NCBI RefSeq assembly: GCF_001634365.1
Contig: NZ_CP014578.1
Coordinates: 2,294,001-2,358,000, forward strand
DNA from: Paraburkholderia phytofirmans OLGA172
GTDB taxonomy: Bacteria > Pseudomonadota > Gammaproteobacteria > Burkholderiales > Burkholderiaceae
Length of the DNA: 64,000 bases
Direction: 5' to 3'
A program made the translations under genes and the position numbers. Each line of letters begins with the position of its first letter. The first letter of the stretch is position 1. Positions 42,923 to 50,558 of the stretch are shown here, one piece after another. A model generated the notes under the pieces. The model had not been told where the DNA came from and did not search any database. It saw nothing but the letters and a program-made list of their open reading frames with translations.

Positions 42923-44142
42923 GGATTCAACCGGTCGACGCAATACCCTAGGCTGCCTGAGCAGCGGAGGTATTGAAATGAAGCAGAGACGGCGGATCTA
43001 CTACACTGAAAGCCAGAAAGCGGTAATGTGGGAGCGCTGGCGCAAAGGCGAGTCGCTGCAACAGATTGCCCAGATGTTCGATCGAAACCATTCATCGGTG
43101 CAGGGCATTCTTTCGGAGACAGGCGGGATACAACCTGCCCAGAGGCACCGATCGAGGCTGGCTTTGACGCTCGCCGAGCGAGAGGAGATATCACGCTCAG
43201 TCGTATCCGGCGATTCAATTGTTTCGGTAGCAAACCGGCTCGGGCGCGCTCCTTCCACCGTCAGCCGGGAAATCAAGCGAAATGGTGGAAGCCAGGACTA
43301 TCGTGCGAATCGGGCCGACCAGCTTGCATGGGACCGGGCACGTCGGCCAAAGACATGCAAGCTGGTCGATAACCGGCCGCTGGCGCGACTTGTGGCAAGC
43401 AAGCTGGAACTGCAGTGGTCGCCCGAACAGATTGCCGGATGGCTCAAACACGCATACCCGGTCAACGAGGACTATCACGTGTCACACGAGACCATCTATC
43501 GAAGCCTCTACATACAGGCACGCGGAGCGTTAAAGAAGGAGCTCCTTGAACATTTGCGGCGTTCGCGTGCCATGCGTCGGTCGCGCCACCACACGATGAA
43601 GACGGAGACTCACGGCAGAATTCGTGACGCAGTTTCGATCAGCGAACGCCCCGCTGCGGTTGAAGACCGCGCGATTCCCGGCCACTGGGAAGGCGATCTG
43701 TTGTTCGGCGACGCGAGCAGCCAGATTGCAACGCTTGTTGAACGCCAGACCCGGTTCGTGATGCTGGTAAAAACCACCGGGAAGGATACCGAAACTGTCG
43801 TCAACGCTCTGATCAATCACGCCGTCAAACTGCCGCAAGAGCTATACAAATCGCTAACCTGGGATCGTGGGAAGGAATTGGCCGGCCACAAGCGCTTCAC
43901 TGTGGCGACGGATATCAAGGTCTATTTTTGCGATCCTCATGCGCCATGGCAGCGCGGATCGAACGAAAACACAAATGGGCTGCTAAGACAGTACTTTCCA
44001 AAGGGAATGGATATTTCGACGTATTCGCAGTCGAAACTTAATGCGGTTGCCAGGCGACTTAACGAGCGACCACGAAAAACACTAAACTTCCAGACACCGG
44101 CCGAACAGTTTTATCAATGTATTGCGTCGACCGGTTGAATCC
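42923..44142 (+). mobile_element. IS30-family element, second copy type (1220 bp)
   Basis: Inverted repeats of 24 bp beginning GGATTCAACCGGTCGACGCA at 42923 and, complementary, ending at 44142. Similarity of the two outer flanks extends to CTT/AAG. The transposase is intact. The ends are almost identical to the other IS30 at 26766-28211 although the genes differ. Confidence 0.92.
42978..44138 (+). CDS. IS30-family transposase, 386 aa
   Basis: Helix-turn-helix at the N-terminus (YTESQKAVMWERWRKGESLQ, SIVSVANRLGRAPSTVSREI) and the DDE core: HWEGDLLFGDA, LTWDRGKELAGHKRF, HAPWQRGSNENTNGLLRQYF. The last residues (IASTG) come from the terminal repeat. Start at the ATG behind GGAGGTATTGAA. Shorter than the other IS30 transposase by 79 residues and from another branch. 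Confidence 0.94.
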   Translation: MKQRRRIYYTESQKAVMWERWRKGESLQQIAQMFDRNHSSVQGILSETGGIQPAQRHRSRLALTLAEREEISRSVVSGDSIVSVANRLGRAPSTVSREIKRNGGSQDYRANRADQLAWDRARRPKTCKLVDNRPLARLVASKLELQWSPEQIAGWLKHAYPVNEDYHVSHETIYRSLYIQARGALKKELLEHLRRSRAMRRSRHHTMKTETHGRIRDAVSISERPAAVEDRAIPGHWEGDLLFGDASSQIATLVERQTRFVMLVKTTGKDTETVVNALINHAVKLPQELYKSLTWDRGKELAGHKRFTVATDIKVYFCDPHAPWQRGSNENTNGLLRQYFPKGMDISTYSQSKLNAVARRLNERPRKTLNFQTPAEQFYQCIASTG

Positions 44143-44793
44143 AAGCCCCATCCCGGCCGTTGGATCCTTGGCATTGAACGGCGGTTCTCTGGGTTACGCC
44201 GGTCATTGCATGTAAATGTTCAGGTCAAGACATCCTCAAACGGCAGCACGTACGTTTGCTACGCTTAAAAGATTTTTCTTCGCGTTTCTTTTTTTGAGCG
44301 TCTTCGCTGGCTTCGAATCTTTCTTGAGCGGTGCGATCACTGGAATCACTTCCCGCATTTTCTTCACATATTGATTCGATATCCTATGCAAGATTCGCCC
44401 GGAGGAAACGAACCAGCGAGATGGCGCCGTCGATACCTTGTTCAATAGCGAGCCAGTTCTGCAAATGTGCGCGCAGAGGTGCTGCGCGCTCAGTGGGCGG
44501 TGCTCCGTGACCATATACGTTCGGCATCCTTCCGACGCGCCCGGATCAATGCATCAGGAGGCTGTACCTCGCGGTCCAGTCGGCCTTCGATACGGCCGGG
44601 CGTCCCGCGTCCGACGAGCCATTCACTCGCCGTCGAAGGTGGCACTCCTCCGCGCGGGGGGCTCGGTATTAACGCTGTGAGTGGCGATAGCGGGAACTAG
44701 TTGGGGGACGAGCTGTGTTGCGAATGTGGCAAAGAGATGCAAATCATGGAGATTTGGCTTGTTGCCGCCATATCTGGACTGTAAGCTTTCAGT
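44143..44793. other. Intergenic; weak open frame only
   Basis: A minus frame at 44236-44514 (92 codons, Lys-rich end) has no ribosome-binding site and no known relatives, so I do not call it. The right part could encode a small RNA ending at the tandem terminators (44794-44858). Confidence 0.35.
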
Positions 44794-44817
44794 AACGCGG
44801 ACATATCCCCGCGTTTT
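44794..44817 (+). terminator. First of two tandem terminators
   Basis: ACGCGG ... CCGCGT stem (44795-44814) followed by TTTTG. Confidence 0.65.
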
Positions 44818-44829
44818 GTGTGTTAAGTA

Positions 44830-44858
44830 GCCGCAGGCAAGTCCTGCGGCTTCTTTTT
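44830..44858 (+). terminator. Second of two tandem terminators
   Basis: GCCGCAGG (44830-44837), loop CAAGT, CCTGCGGC (44843-44850), then TTCTTTTT: a classic intrinsic terminator for the plus strand. No gene lies directly upstream on that strand except the IS30, so it may end a small RNA. Confidence 0.8.
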
Positions 44859-44893
44859 ATGCGAACGCCAGTGGAAATTCGCGGGGGCCTGGA

Positions 44894-45181
44894 TCAGGAA
44901 ATGTTCTGCTGCGGCTTTCCGTGTTGTCGAGTTTTCGAGTGATACGGACAAGTGCTTTCCGCTGGCGTCGACCGGCCCTTGCCTTCGAAGTCGTCCAGTT
45001 GAAGCAGCAGACTATCCAGCGCACAGAGTTGGCCGCGCGTCAGGTGAGTCGCATCCAGAAGCTCGTGGAGCCGTCCGCGCCAGTATTCAGCGGGCAGGAT
45101 TGGCCTGCCGAGGTCTCCTATCAATGACGGCACCATCACGCGTGCAATATGCGCGATGTCCTGGTCAAAGAACATACCCAT
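44894..45181 (-). CDS. YWR-family small protein, 95 aa
   Basis: Intact member of the family whose broken copy is at 8527-8773. It reads HIARVMVPSLIGDLGRPILP, AEYWRGRLHELLDATHLTRG and ALDSLLLQLDDFEGKGR. Helical throughout; the E-Y-W-x-x-R-(L/I)-x-x-L-L motif is shared. No family name known to me. Diverges from copy d of the 52-aa membrane protein, 250 bp away. Confidence 0.7.
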   Translation of the reverse strand: MGMFFDQDIAHIARVMVPSLIGDLGRPILPAEYWRGRLHELLDATHLTRGQLCALDSLLLQLDDFEGKGRSTPAESTCPYHSKTRQHGKPQQNIS

Positions 45182-45428
45182 GTGCGCCCCCGTATTTGCT
45201 TTTGGCCTGCGACCTATTGTTTTATGTCTGATAAATACTGTAGGCTAATTTTCGCTGCATGCCAAATATTGGGATAGGTGACGGTAATTCTCAGGCAACC
45301 ACCACGCGAGTCGTATTGGGTAGTTTGGCGAGCGTTGGTACGCCCTTCAGCGGCCCGGATATTCACCGTCGCCGCTTGTAGCCATCGCCTAAAATATAGG
45401 CATGATCGCGACAAGCAAGGAGACGGCC

Positions 45429-45587
45429 ATGGGCGAGTCAATTTCGGGGATGCTGCTTGGGGTAATCGTCCTGATCATGGCTGCCATCCTGGTTGCGGAG
45501 CACTACAGACGCGGGCATCACAGGAGTCAGCAACTTCGATGGCTGGACACGCACCCTATGCGCGACTGGTTACACCGTAGGCCTTGA
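45429..45587 (+). CDS. 52-aa single-pass membrane protein (GHYRRE family, copy d)
   Basis: Starts MGESISGMLLGVIVLIMAAI, then EHYRRG at 24-29, HHRSQQLRWLD and a basic end with W. The most divergent member: G24 and E29 are E and G here, and W5 is replaced, but length and spacing of the H-Y-R-R motif are exact. AAGGAGACGGCC precedes the ATG. Its stop codon abuts the fragment of an HU gene on the other strand. Confidence 0.7.
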   Translation: MGESISGMLLGVIVLIMAAILVAEHYRRGHHRSQQLRWLDTHPMRDWLHRRP

Positions 45588-45672
45588 CCTGTGCCGTGGC
45601 CGATTTGTTGTCGCCGGTGATGGCCGATACTGCATCGATCGATACTGCATCGATCAGTTCCTGCTTGTTCAT
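45588..45672 (-). pseudogene. Truncated HU gene fragment with in-frame tandem duplication
   Basis: Starts with the same ten residues as hupB ([10 protein letters not shown]), with a GAAAGGAAC ribosome-binding site, then carries five extra residues (SIDAV) caused by a 15-bp tandem duplication (45626-45640 and 45641-45655), then SAITGDNKSATAQV. HU homology stops at about 45588, exactly where the 52-aa gene on the other strand ends, pointing to a recombination joint. Only about a quarter of HU is left. Confidence 0.8.
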
Positions 45673-45833
45673 CGTAAGTTCCTTTCAGATTGGGTGAGTA
45701 ACACCCTGACGTTTGAATACGACGGAATATTCTCGGTTCATCTCGCTTCTTTTGCACCAGGCGATACGGCTCGCCGGCCGGGAAGCGTTCGAGCCGCTCT
45801 CCGGTCGTCGCAATGGCCAATAACGGCGCCGCG

Positions 45834-46772
45834 TCAGAACCTGTACTCCGGATTCTTTGGATCGAATACCGAGTCGTCGAAACGTTTCAGCGTCACGTCC
45901 GTGAACGAAAACTTCTCGAAGAGTTGGAGATCGTTGTCCCACGCTTCGCTCGTGCGAAAGAAAGGTTGCCGCAAGTCGAGACCGAGCCGCTCCTTCTTTG
46001 CATAGAAGTCGGGCCGTCCGGTAGGTGTTTCCCACGTGAACGCTACTACGCGCGCACCATGATCGTTCAGCACCTCGATCTTCGAGGGCTTCTCGACGCC
46101 TGCCGCGCGATACTTCTTCAGCTCAGCCAGAAACAGATCCGTGAAATAGTCTATGCCCAGTTCACGCACGGTATGGTTCGACTGCGCCTTGACGCGAGCG
46201 CCATCGATTGGTACCCAGAAGGACGCGAGGTTGAGGATCCCACCCAGATGCGCGTAAAGCTGGTCCGGATCCCTCTTCTCGTCATAAATCATTTCCTGCC
46301 CGGCGTTCCTGCCGTCAGCCAGCCACTTAACGTACACTTGTCGCGGCTCCTGACGATAGCGGACCAGCATGTGAGCCGGCTTCGTCTGCCACCTGCCTTT
46401 CACGCGTTGTTGGCTGAACGTCTGGAACTCGTATTCCCGGTAGCGCGCGCTGCCCGTCTGCACGTAGCGAGAAAGTGTGTCGGGCGCGAGCGCTCGAAAG
46501 AGTTCGATCAGTTGCGCGTCGTCCAATCTTTCGAGCTCACCGCTTCGGGCGGCGTGGCTTAGCCAGACTATCTGGCGCTCGACAGGCAGACTCGATACCT
46601 GTGTGATCGCGACGGGTGACTGATCTCCCGGCTCTGGATGGCTCGCCGGTGTCGGCGCGTCCTCAGCATGCCCCGGCGCGACAATCATCGCAGCCGATGC
46701 GATCGCTAGAGATGCGAGCCTCGCGAACCCTGCGACGCGGGACTTTATTGACGTCTTGGCGACACGCAGCAT
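45834..46772 (-). CDS. DUF1571-type exported protein, 312 aa
   Basis: Sec signal peptide (LASLAIASAAMIVAPGHA, start at the ATG 46772 behind GAGGTG). The mature part has YVQTGSARYREYEFQTFSQQ, MLVRYRQEPRQVYVKWLADG, EMIYDEKRDPDQLYAHLGG and VLNDHGARVVAFTWETPTGR, then DNDLQLFEKFSFTDVTLKRF: a beta-sheet-rich periplasmic or outer-membrane-linked fold seen in DUF1571 proteins, related in shape to LolA/LolB-type lipid binders. Function unknown. Monocistronic. Confidence 0.75.
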   Translation of the reverse strand: MLRVAKTSIKSRVAGFARLASLAIASAAMIVAPGHAEDAPTPASHPEPGDQSPVAITQVSSLPVERQIVWLSHAARSGELERLDDAQLIELFRALAPDTLSRYVQTGSARYREYEFQTFSQQRVKGRWQTKPAHMLVRYRQEPRQVYVKWLADGRNAGQEMIYDEKRDPDQLYAHLGGILNLASFWVPIDGARVKAQSNHTVRELGIDYFTDLFLAELKKYRAAGVEKPSKIEVLNDHGARVVAFTWETPTGRPDFYAKKERLGLDLRQPFFRTSEAWDNDLQLFEKFSFTDVTLKRFDDSVFDPKNPEYRF

Positions 46773-46986
46773 GTGGCACCTCGGATTCGCCGCTTTTTTG
46801 TTACGACAGCGAGGCAAGCACGTTCCACTGCCTTCTGACATGAACCTTGAACGCATCATCCGTTTCGCGATCAGCTGTTGAGCTCAAGTGCGACGTCTGG
46901 CGATTTCGACCTGCTCATGGAAGTCATCGGCGAGCTTGCTCCTTATGTCCGGTGGCAGCGATCGAACGATGGCAAAGGCGGGCATC

Positions 46987-47394
46987 CTACAACCCTAAAC
47001 AATTTCGGACGCTCCGCTGAAAGACCAAAATCGTCTGCCGCGCGACGCGATTCATAGGGCCGCTTAGGGCTAGTGAGCCGGTAACAGCCTCATCTTGATA
47101 CCGTCCGCGCGTTCTCCGGAACACGCGGGCTTTCTTTGGCCCGAAGCGTATCGCCGAGCAGGGATGCTCATCGAGCGGGAGCGTGTGACAGTCCCGCCCG
47201 ACGTATGGTGATCGTGCCCCCTTGGCACGATAAGCCCCCGTGCCACGTAAAAGCCCCCTGTCATAGTGATGAGGGTCCATCCGTTTGAGCAGCCGCGCGC
47301 GCAGATGTTCGCGGCGATAGTGACCAATGATCAGCGTCGCCGCAATTGCGAGTACGAACACCCCGACGACCATGCCTACCCAGGATTCGATCAT
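46987..47394 (-). CDS. GHYRRE-family protein with extended tail (copy c), 135 aa
   Basis: The first 40 residues are a clear family member: MIESWVGMVVGVFVLAIAAT, GHYRRE at 24-29, RARLLKRMD. After residue 40 it no longer matches the 52-aa members and runs on for 95 further residues of unrelated, Arg-rich sequence. The usual short tail and stop are missing, so the extension may be read-through after an indel or a fusion. The true product length is uncertain. Confidence 0.55.
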   Translation of the reverse strand: MIESWVGMVVGVFVLAIAATLIIGHYRREHLRARLLKRMDPHHYDRGLLRGTGAYRAKGARSPYVGRDCHTLPLDEHPCSAIRFGPKKARVFRRTRGRYQDEAVTGSLALSGPMNRVARQTILVFQRSVRNCLGL

Positions 47395-47488
47395 GGCGAA
47401 CGCCTTCTCACGCGGTCGACTGCCTCTTCAAGCTCTACTGTAGATGCTGACCGCCGTTGATCGCAACGTTGACCCCGATCACGAACGC

Positions 47489-47512
47489 GGATGCGCGCAC
47501 CAGCGCGCATCC
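47489..47512. repeat. 10-bp perfect hairpin
   Basis: GGATGCGCGC, loop ACCA, GCGCGCATCC. No T-run, so not a classic terminator. It lies 23 bp before the miniature inverted-repeat element. Confidence 0.7.
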
Positions 47513-47535
47513 GGACTATAGTTTTAGTTTAATAG

Positions 47536-47644
47536 GGGTGGACGCACGATTCGGACGAAAACATACGTTAGCTGCGACGCACAATCAACATAATCAAAGA
47601 CTTGGAGTTAGGCGACAATTTTCGTCCGAATCGTGCGTCCACCC
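47536..47644. mobile_element. Miniature inverted-repeat element (109 bp, 26-bp perfect ends)
   Basis: The first 26 bases (47536-47561) are repeated exactly in reverse at the right end (47619-47644), with 57 bp of unique sequence between. On the left the repeat starts GGGTGGACG and continues ACGAAAACATACGTTA, which resembles the consensus end of Tn3-family transposons (GGGG ... ACGAAAACTCACGTTA). This suggests a Tn3-derived miniature element (TIME type). No 5-bp target duplication is visible (AATAG, GCCAT). Confidence 0.75.
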
Positions 47645-47712
47645 GCCATTGGCCGCTCTCTGGGCGTCAGCGCTACACTTGGCGCGTCACCCAGCTCGTG
47701 GGCGCCCTGCGT

Positions 47713-47775
47713 CCACTACCGTACAAACAGATCTGACGGGTCGCGATATGATGGTTTTGAGGGCTGACAGCAAGC
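47713..47775 (+). repeat. Duplicated leader sequence, copy 1
   Basis: CCACTACCGTACAAACAGAT, then a TATGAT box and GTTTTGAGGGC(T)GACA. The same order appears at 48107-48170 (CCACTACCCTGCGAACAGAT, TATGAT, GTTTTCAGGGCCGACA). Upstream of the 52-aa hydrophobic protein gene at 47843, it may carry its promoter (TATGAT as -10). Its first part resembles box 1 of the recurring element. Confidence 0.55.
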
Positions 47776-47842
47776 CCTCTGAACGAGCCGTTAAGGTCGC
47801 CGTCAGCTTCCGCCGACCTATCGCAAAATCTAGGGAGGCGAG

Positions 47843-48001
47843 ATGCTCAGGTTGACGCTGTGGGCCATATTTGCCGTGCCGGTTTTCCTGGTTGGCCAGC
47901 TTGTCGTACTTACCCTGCTTCTCATCTTCGTAACTCTGAGCTGCCTCAATAAACTCACCACACCGCACGTTAAGCGGATCTCTGGCGCCGCGAAGGAGTG
48001 A
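47843..48001 (+). CDS. Small hydrophobic protein, 52 aa
   Basis: Starts MLRLTLWAIFAVPVFLVGQL, continues VVLTLLLIFVTLSCLNKLTT and ends PHVKRISGAAKE. One long or two short membrane helices and a basic tail. GGGAGGCGAG precedes the ATG. It has the same length as the GHYRRE proteins but no shared motif, so I keep it separate. Unknown function. Confidence 0.65.
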   Translation: MLRLTLWAIFAVPVFLVGQLVVLTLLLIFVTLSCLNKLTTPHVKRISGAAKE

Positions 48002-48585
48002 CGCCGCGATAGGCTGCAGCGCCATTCGCGGCGCGGGTATTATGCCGCCATCGTTTATGTGGTAGAGGGATTGAGGTGGCGCTTAGATCTGGCCGATGAA
48101 CGGGCCCACTACCCTGCGAACAGATTTGTTGCCCTCACCGTATGATTGTTTTCAGGGCCGACACTGGCTCCCGAGATATGCGTTCAGGCCGCCATCCACC
48201 CTTCGACGAGCGGCCTTTTTTATACCGCAAAGCAGTATGAAAATGAAACCTTTCGGTCGCGCTTGCTGACTCAGACCGGCTCTGCCGCTCGGCGATGCGC
48301 GTCACTAAAGCGACGACCAATCAGCGACGAGCCTTCGTCCCCAAGGTTGAGACCGGCCGGAAAAGTGGATGCCAACGTTTCGCAAAACGCACGAACGGAG
48401 GCATCGAAGACGAGTGTCCTGGGCATCCAAGGCCTGCGCGCTGTCATGACTGATCGGTACCGCGCCACGAATGCCAGAGACAGGTCCTTCCATGTCCGCA
48501 ATCAATACACTGTGCGGCGCGGTCGATGCTGCTGCTCGGCAAGCGCTGGAATCGACGTTAGATCCACGCGACTCTCGGGAATCCG
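48002..48585. other. Intergenic with second copy of the leader repeat
   Basis: No intact gene. Holds the second leader copy (48107-48170), which here has lost its gene; a 90-bp stretch ending in GCCGCC...GCGGCC(T)TTTTTTA near 48188-48221 could be a terminator. Confidence 0.4.
48107..48170 (+). repeat. Duplicated leader sequence, copy 2
   Basis: Partner of 47713-47775, about 400 bp downstream in direct orientation; shares CCACTACC, GAACAGAT, TATGAT and CAGGGCCGACA-type blocks. No gene follows. Confidence 0.5.
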
Positions 48586-48654
48586 GCTGTGCTCGGTCAC
48601 GAATCGATAGAAACAACACAGGTTTACCTGGACACCAACCTCACGTTGAAGCGA
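48586..48654 (+). pseudogene. C-terminal relic of a tyrosine recombinase/integrase
   Basis: Reads AVLGHESIETTQVYLDTNLT, LKR. The L-G-H-E-S-I-x-T-T-Q-x-Y-L-D block is the C-terminal part of phage/transposon-type tyrosine recombinases with the second His and the catalytic Tyr. A frame change occurs just upstream (AGIDV, then a shift). Only about 25 codons remain, joined directly to a kinase relic on the other strand. Confidence 0.75.
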
Positions 48655-48763
48655 TCGAGGCCCCTTGCTGCGGGCGTTCCATCATCTCGTCGGACACATC
48701 TGCGTAGTCTGACGCTTTGCTCGTGCCCACGGACCGCCGGAAAGACACTGGATGAGCTGGCAT
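48641..48763 (-). pseudogene. N-terminal relic of a histidine kinase (copy of 29366)
   Basis: Starts MPAHPVSFRRSVGTSKASDY, then DVSDEMMERPQQGAS; the broken kinase at 29366 begins [13 protein letters not shown] and has [15 protein letters not shown]. Homology stops at about 48655 and the integrase relic begins. Upstream it carries copy E of the recurring element, as the other kinase carries copy D, so leader and start were duplicated together. Confidence 0.75.
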
Positions 48764-48855
48764 GTTGGTCCCCAGATTGGGCCCTTCTGGTCGCAATGGA
48801 CCCGTAGACGGCGACTCGCCGTTACCCTGCCTCGCGAGAGCGACCTGAAGCTCGC

Positions 48856-48922
48856 TGGTACGCGCAGGTTGGAGTAGGAAAATCCCATGGACGATACGGT
48901 AAGTCTGTACGGTGGCGTTCAC
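48856..48922 (-). repeat. Recurring intergenic element, copy E
   Basis: Minus strand: GCCACCGTACAGAC (inside 48903-48922), 14 bp, ATGGGATT (48881-48888, poor box 2), 13 bp, CTGCGCGTACCA (48856-48867). Points at the kinase relic; divergent to copy F. Confidence 0.65.
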
Positions 48923-49122
48923 GTCAGTAAAAACAACCGCATCAGGCGCATCACGTAGACGGGCAGGCCCGAATTCGCGTCCCTAATGTCTGCAGCGGTC
49001 TGCACCGATGGATCTACTGACCGCTCCCAGATCGCCGTTAGTTTCTCACGTGAACCAGTTGGCTTGAGGCGTCGCTGGCCCGATCGAACAGACACAGCGA
49101 CCGGCCCGTATCGAGTGAGTGC

Positions 49123-49165
49123 GTGGGCGGCTACCGTACAGACATCCCCGGCGGGGTGTGGGAAT
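49123..49165 (+). repeat. Recurring intergenic element, copy F
   Basis: GGCTACCGTACAGAC (ending 49143), 14 bp, GTGGGAAT. It lies 30 bp before the start of the exported 148-aa protein gene, the shortest element-to-gene distance in the window. Confidence 0.65.
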
Positions 49166-49195
49166 GTGAGGCAGGATAAAACCAGTTTTACCATC

Positions 49196-49642
49196 ATGAC
49201 CAAGGCTGCTCTCAACTCGCTAATGATGATTGCTGCAATAGGCACAGGGTTCATGCCAGTGTCGTGCTATGCCTACGCACTTGATGCGCAACTCGACTGT
49301 AAGTCGGACGCACATTCGTTCATTGCTCCGCTCCTGAATGATCAATACATCGATCCGAATCCGATGCGCGTCGAAGCGAACTCGGTTGACGCATTTCGAA
49401 CGGCGCATGGCGCCAACCTGACGGCATTTGGGTTTCGCGTCTACGCCGTTCTCGGATATGAACAGGACGATGCAATGTTCAAACAGGGAAGTGGCCTGCC
49501 CATTAACGACTCAGGGTACGGAGCGGTAGTACTGGGGCCTGCCGATGAAGTAGAGGCGCGTGCACGCGAGGCTGGCAGCGACGCTGTCGTCCGGCAGGTC
49601 GTTCCGCTGCTGGTCACCGCCGTCTTCTGCACCGGGCACTGA
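49196..49642 (+). CDS. Exported hypothetical protein, 148 aa
   Basis: Sec signal peptide (MTKAALNSLMMIAAIGTGFM, cleavage near CYAYA). The mature protein has an N-terminal helix-rich part (HSFIAPLLNDQYIDPNPMRV) and a beta part (AVLGYEQDDAMFKQ, AVVLGPADEVEARAREAG) and a late Cys (VFCTGH). No family recognised. I use the ATG that creates the signal peptide; the frame is open upstream. Copy F of the recurring element is directly upstream. Confidence 0.7.
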   Translation: MTKAALNSLMMIAAIGTGFMPVSCYAYALDAQLDCKSDAHSFIAPLLNDQYIDPNPMRVEANSVDAFRTAHGANLTAFGFRVYAVLGYEQDDAMFKQGSGLPINDSGYGAVVLGPADEVEARAREAGSDAVVRQVVPLLVTAVFCTGH

Positions 49643-49690
49643 CACGCTAATTCTTGCACAGCCAGGCAGAAAACCGAAGGAACAGACACT

Positions 49691-49822
49691 AAGACACGAG
49701 CACTGATATGGATACTGACCGCCTAGCTGCTGATTGCGGTGCTGAGCGCGTGCATCTTTGTTCCCGTCGCCAGCGACGACCACCAGGGCACTGCCTGGCA
49801 TGAGGGTCACGACCACGATTAA
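49691..49822 (+). pseudogene. Small His-rich lipoprotein, start codon lost and amber stop
   Basis: The frame reads KTRALIWILTA, stop (TAG at 49724), LLIAVLSACIFVPVASDDHQ, GTAWHEGHDHD, stop. Signal peptide, lipobox (LSAC) and a His/Asp-rich mature end are all recognisable. There is no ATG at the expected place (ACT instead). A broken relative of the small exported His-rich proteins that follow. Confidence 0.65.
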
Positions 49823-49863
49823 TATTAGATTCACCGTCCGGCCCAAACTCAACGGAGAGATCC

Positions 49864-50052
49864 ATGAAGAACAAAATCATTCTCGTATGTGCAATCGTGA
49901 TGACTGCCGTGATGCCAAGGCTCACCTTTGCGGAGCAATCTTCTAGCGACAACCACGATCACCATGACGTGCGTCCGCCGCCGCGTCATCCGCAACATCA
50001 CCACTCTCACCATCATGCCGCGCCGCCGCCCAGGCACGAGAACGTCCACTGA
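49864..50052 (+). CDS. Exported His-rich small protein, 62 aa
   Basis: Signal peptide MKNKIILVCAIVMTAVMPRL (to TFA) and a mature part of about 39 residues with 12 His and several Pro: DNHDHHDVRPPPRHPQHHHS, HHHAAPPPRHENVH. GGAGAGATCC precedes the ATG. His clusters suggest binding of Ni, Zn or Cu in the periplasm; no known family. Second in the row of small exported genes. Confidence 0.75.
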   Translation: MKNKIILVCAIVMTAVMPRLTFAEQSSSDNHDHHDVRPPPRHPQHHHSHHHAAPPPRHENVH

Positions 50053-50198
50053 CGTAACGCTTGGGACGATACACGTCGTCATTTAGCAAGCGGCCACGTC
50101 GCGTAGGCGGACCGCTGATCGAAACCACAGCGGTTTCTCCGCGCCGCCGACAAACGAACTGCCGCCTGATGACGGACGACAACTGTTCGGTAAGCAAA

Positions 50199-50558
50199 AT
50201 GCAGACGATTCTTCTAGTGGATGACGATCGCAGTATCCGGATTGCCTGGAAACGTATCTTGCAACTCGAAGGCGGTCGTGTCGAGACGGCCAGTGATGGG
50301 GACGCGGGCCTGGACACCGCCAACAGGGTGCAACCCGTCCTCATTATCGCGGACCGATCGATGCCTGGTATGAATGGTATCGAGTTTTTCCATCGACTCC
50401 GGCGCGAGCCAAAGTTGGCGGGGGTCCCTGTGGTGCTAGCCAGTGCTGAACATGAATTTGCATTCGGCGCACGCGTTTGGGATGAGTTTTGGCAAAAGCC
50501 CGTGTCCGTTGAGACTATGCTCCCGTCGATACGGCGCCTGGTGGCGCTGCCGTCATAA
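50199..50558 (+). CDS. Single-domain response regulator, 119 aa
   Basis: Receiver domain: MQTILLVDDDRSIRIAWKRI, the phosphoacceptor in LIIADRSMPGMNGIEFFHRL, VVLASA for the Thr/Ser position and FWQKPVS with the Lys. No output domain. Close in type to the receiver at 10067-10510. No kinase stands next to it; the kinase relic at 48641-48763 may have been its partner. An upstream ATG (50169) is an alternative start. Confidence 0.85.
   Translation: MQTILLVDDDRSIRIAWKRILQLEGGRVETASDGDAGLDTANRVQPVLIIADRSMPGMNGIEFFHRLRREPKLAGVPVVLASAEHEFAFGARVWDEFWQKPVSVETMLPSIRRLVALPS

Noticed and set aside
44236..44514. Minus-strand 92-codon frame with Lys-rich end
   Set aside because: No ribosome-binding site and no related protein in the window. 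It could be real but cannot be supported.
44740..44784. 15-codon peptide (MQIMEIWLVAAISGL) before the tandem terminators
   Set aside because: No ribosome-binding site in place. A small RNA explains the terminators as well.
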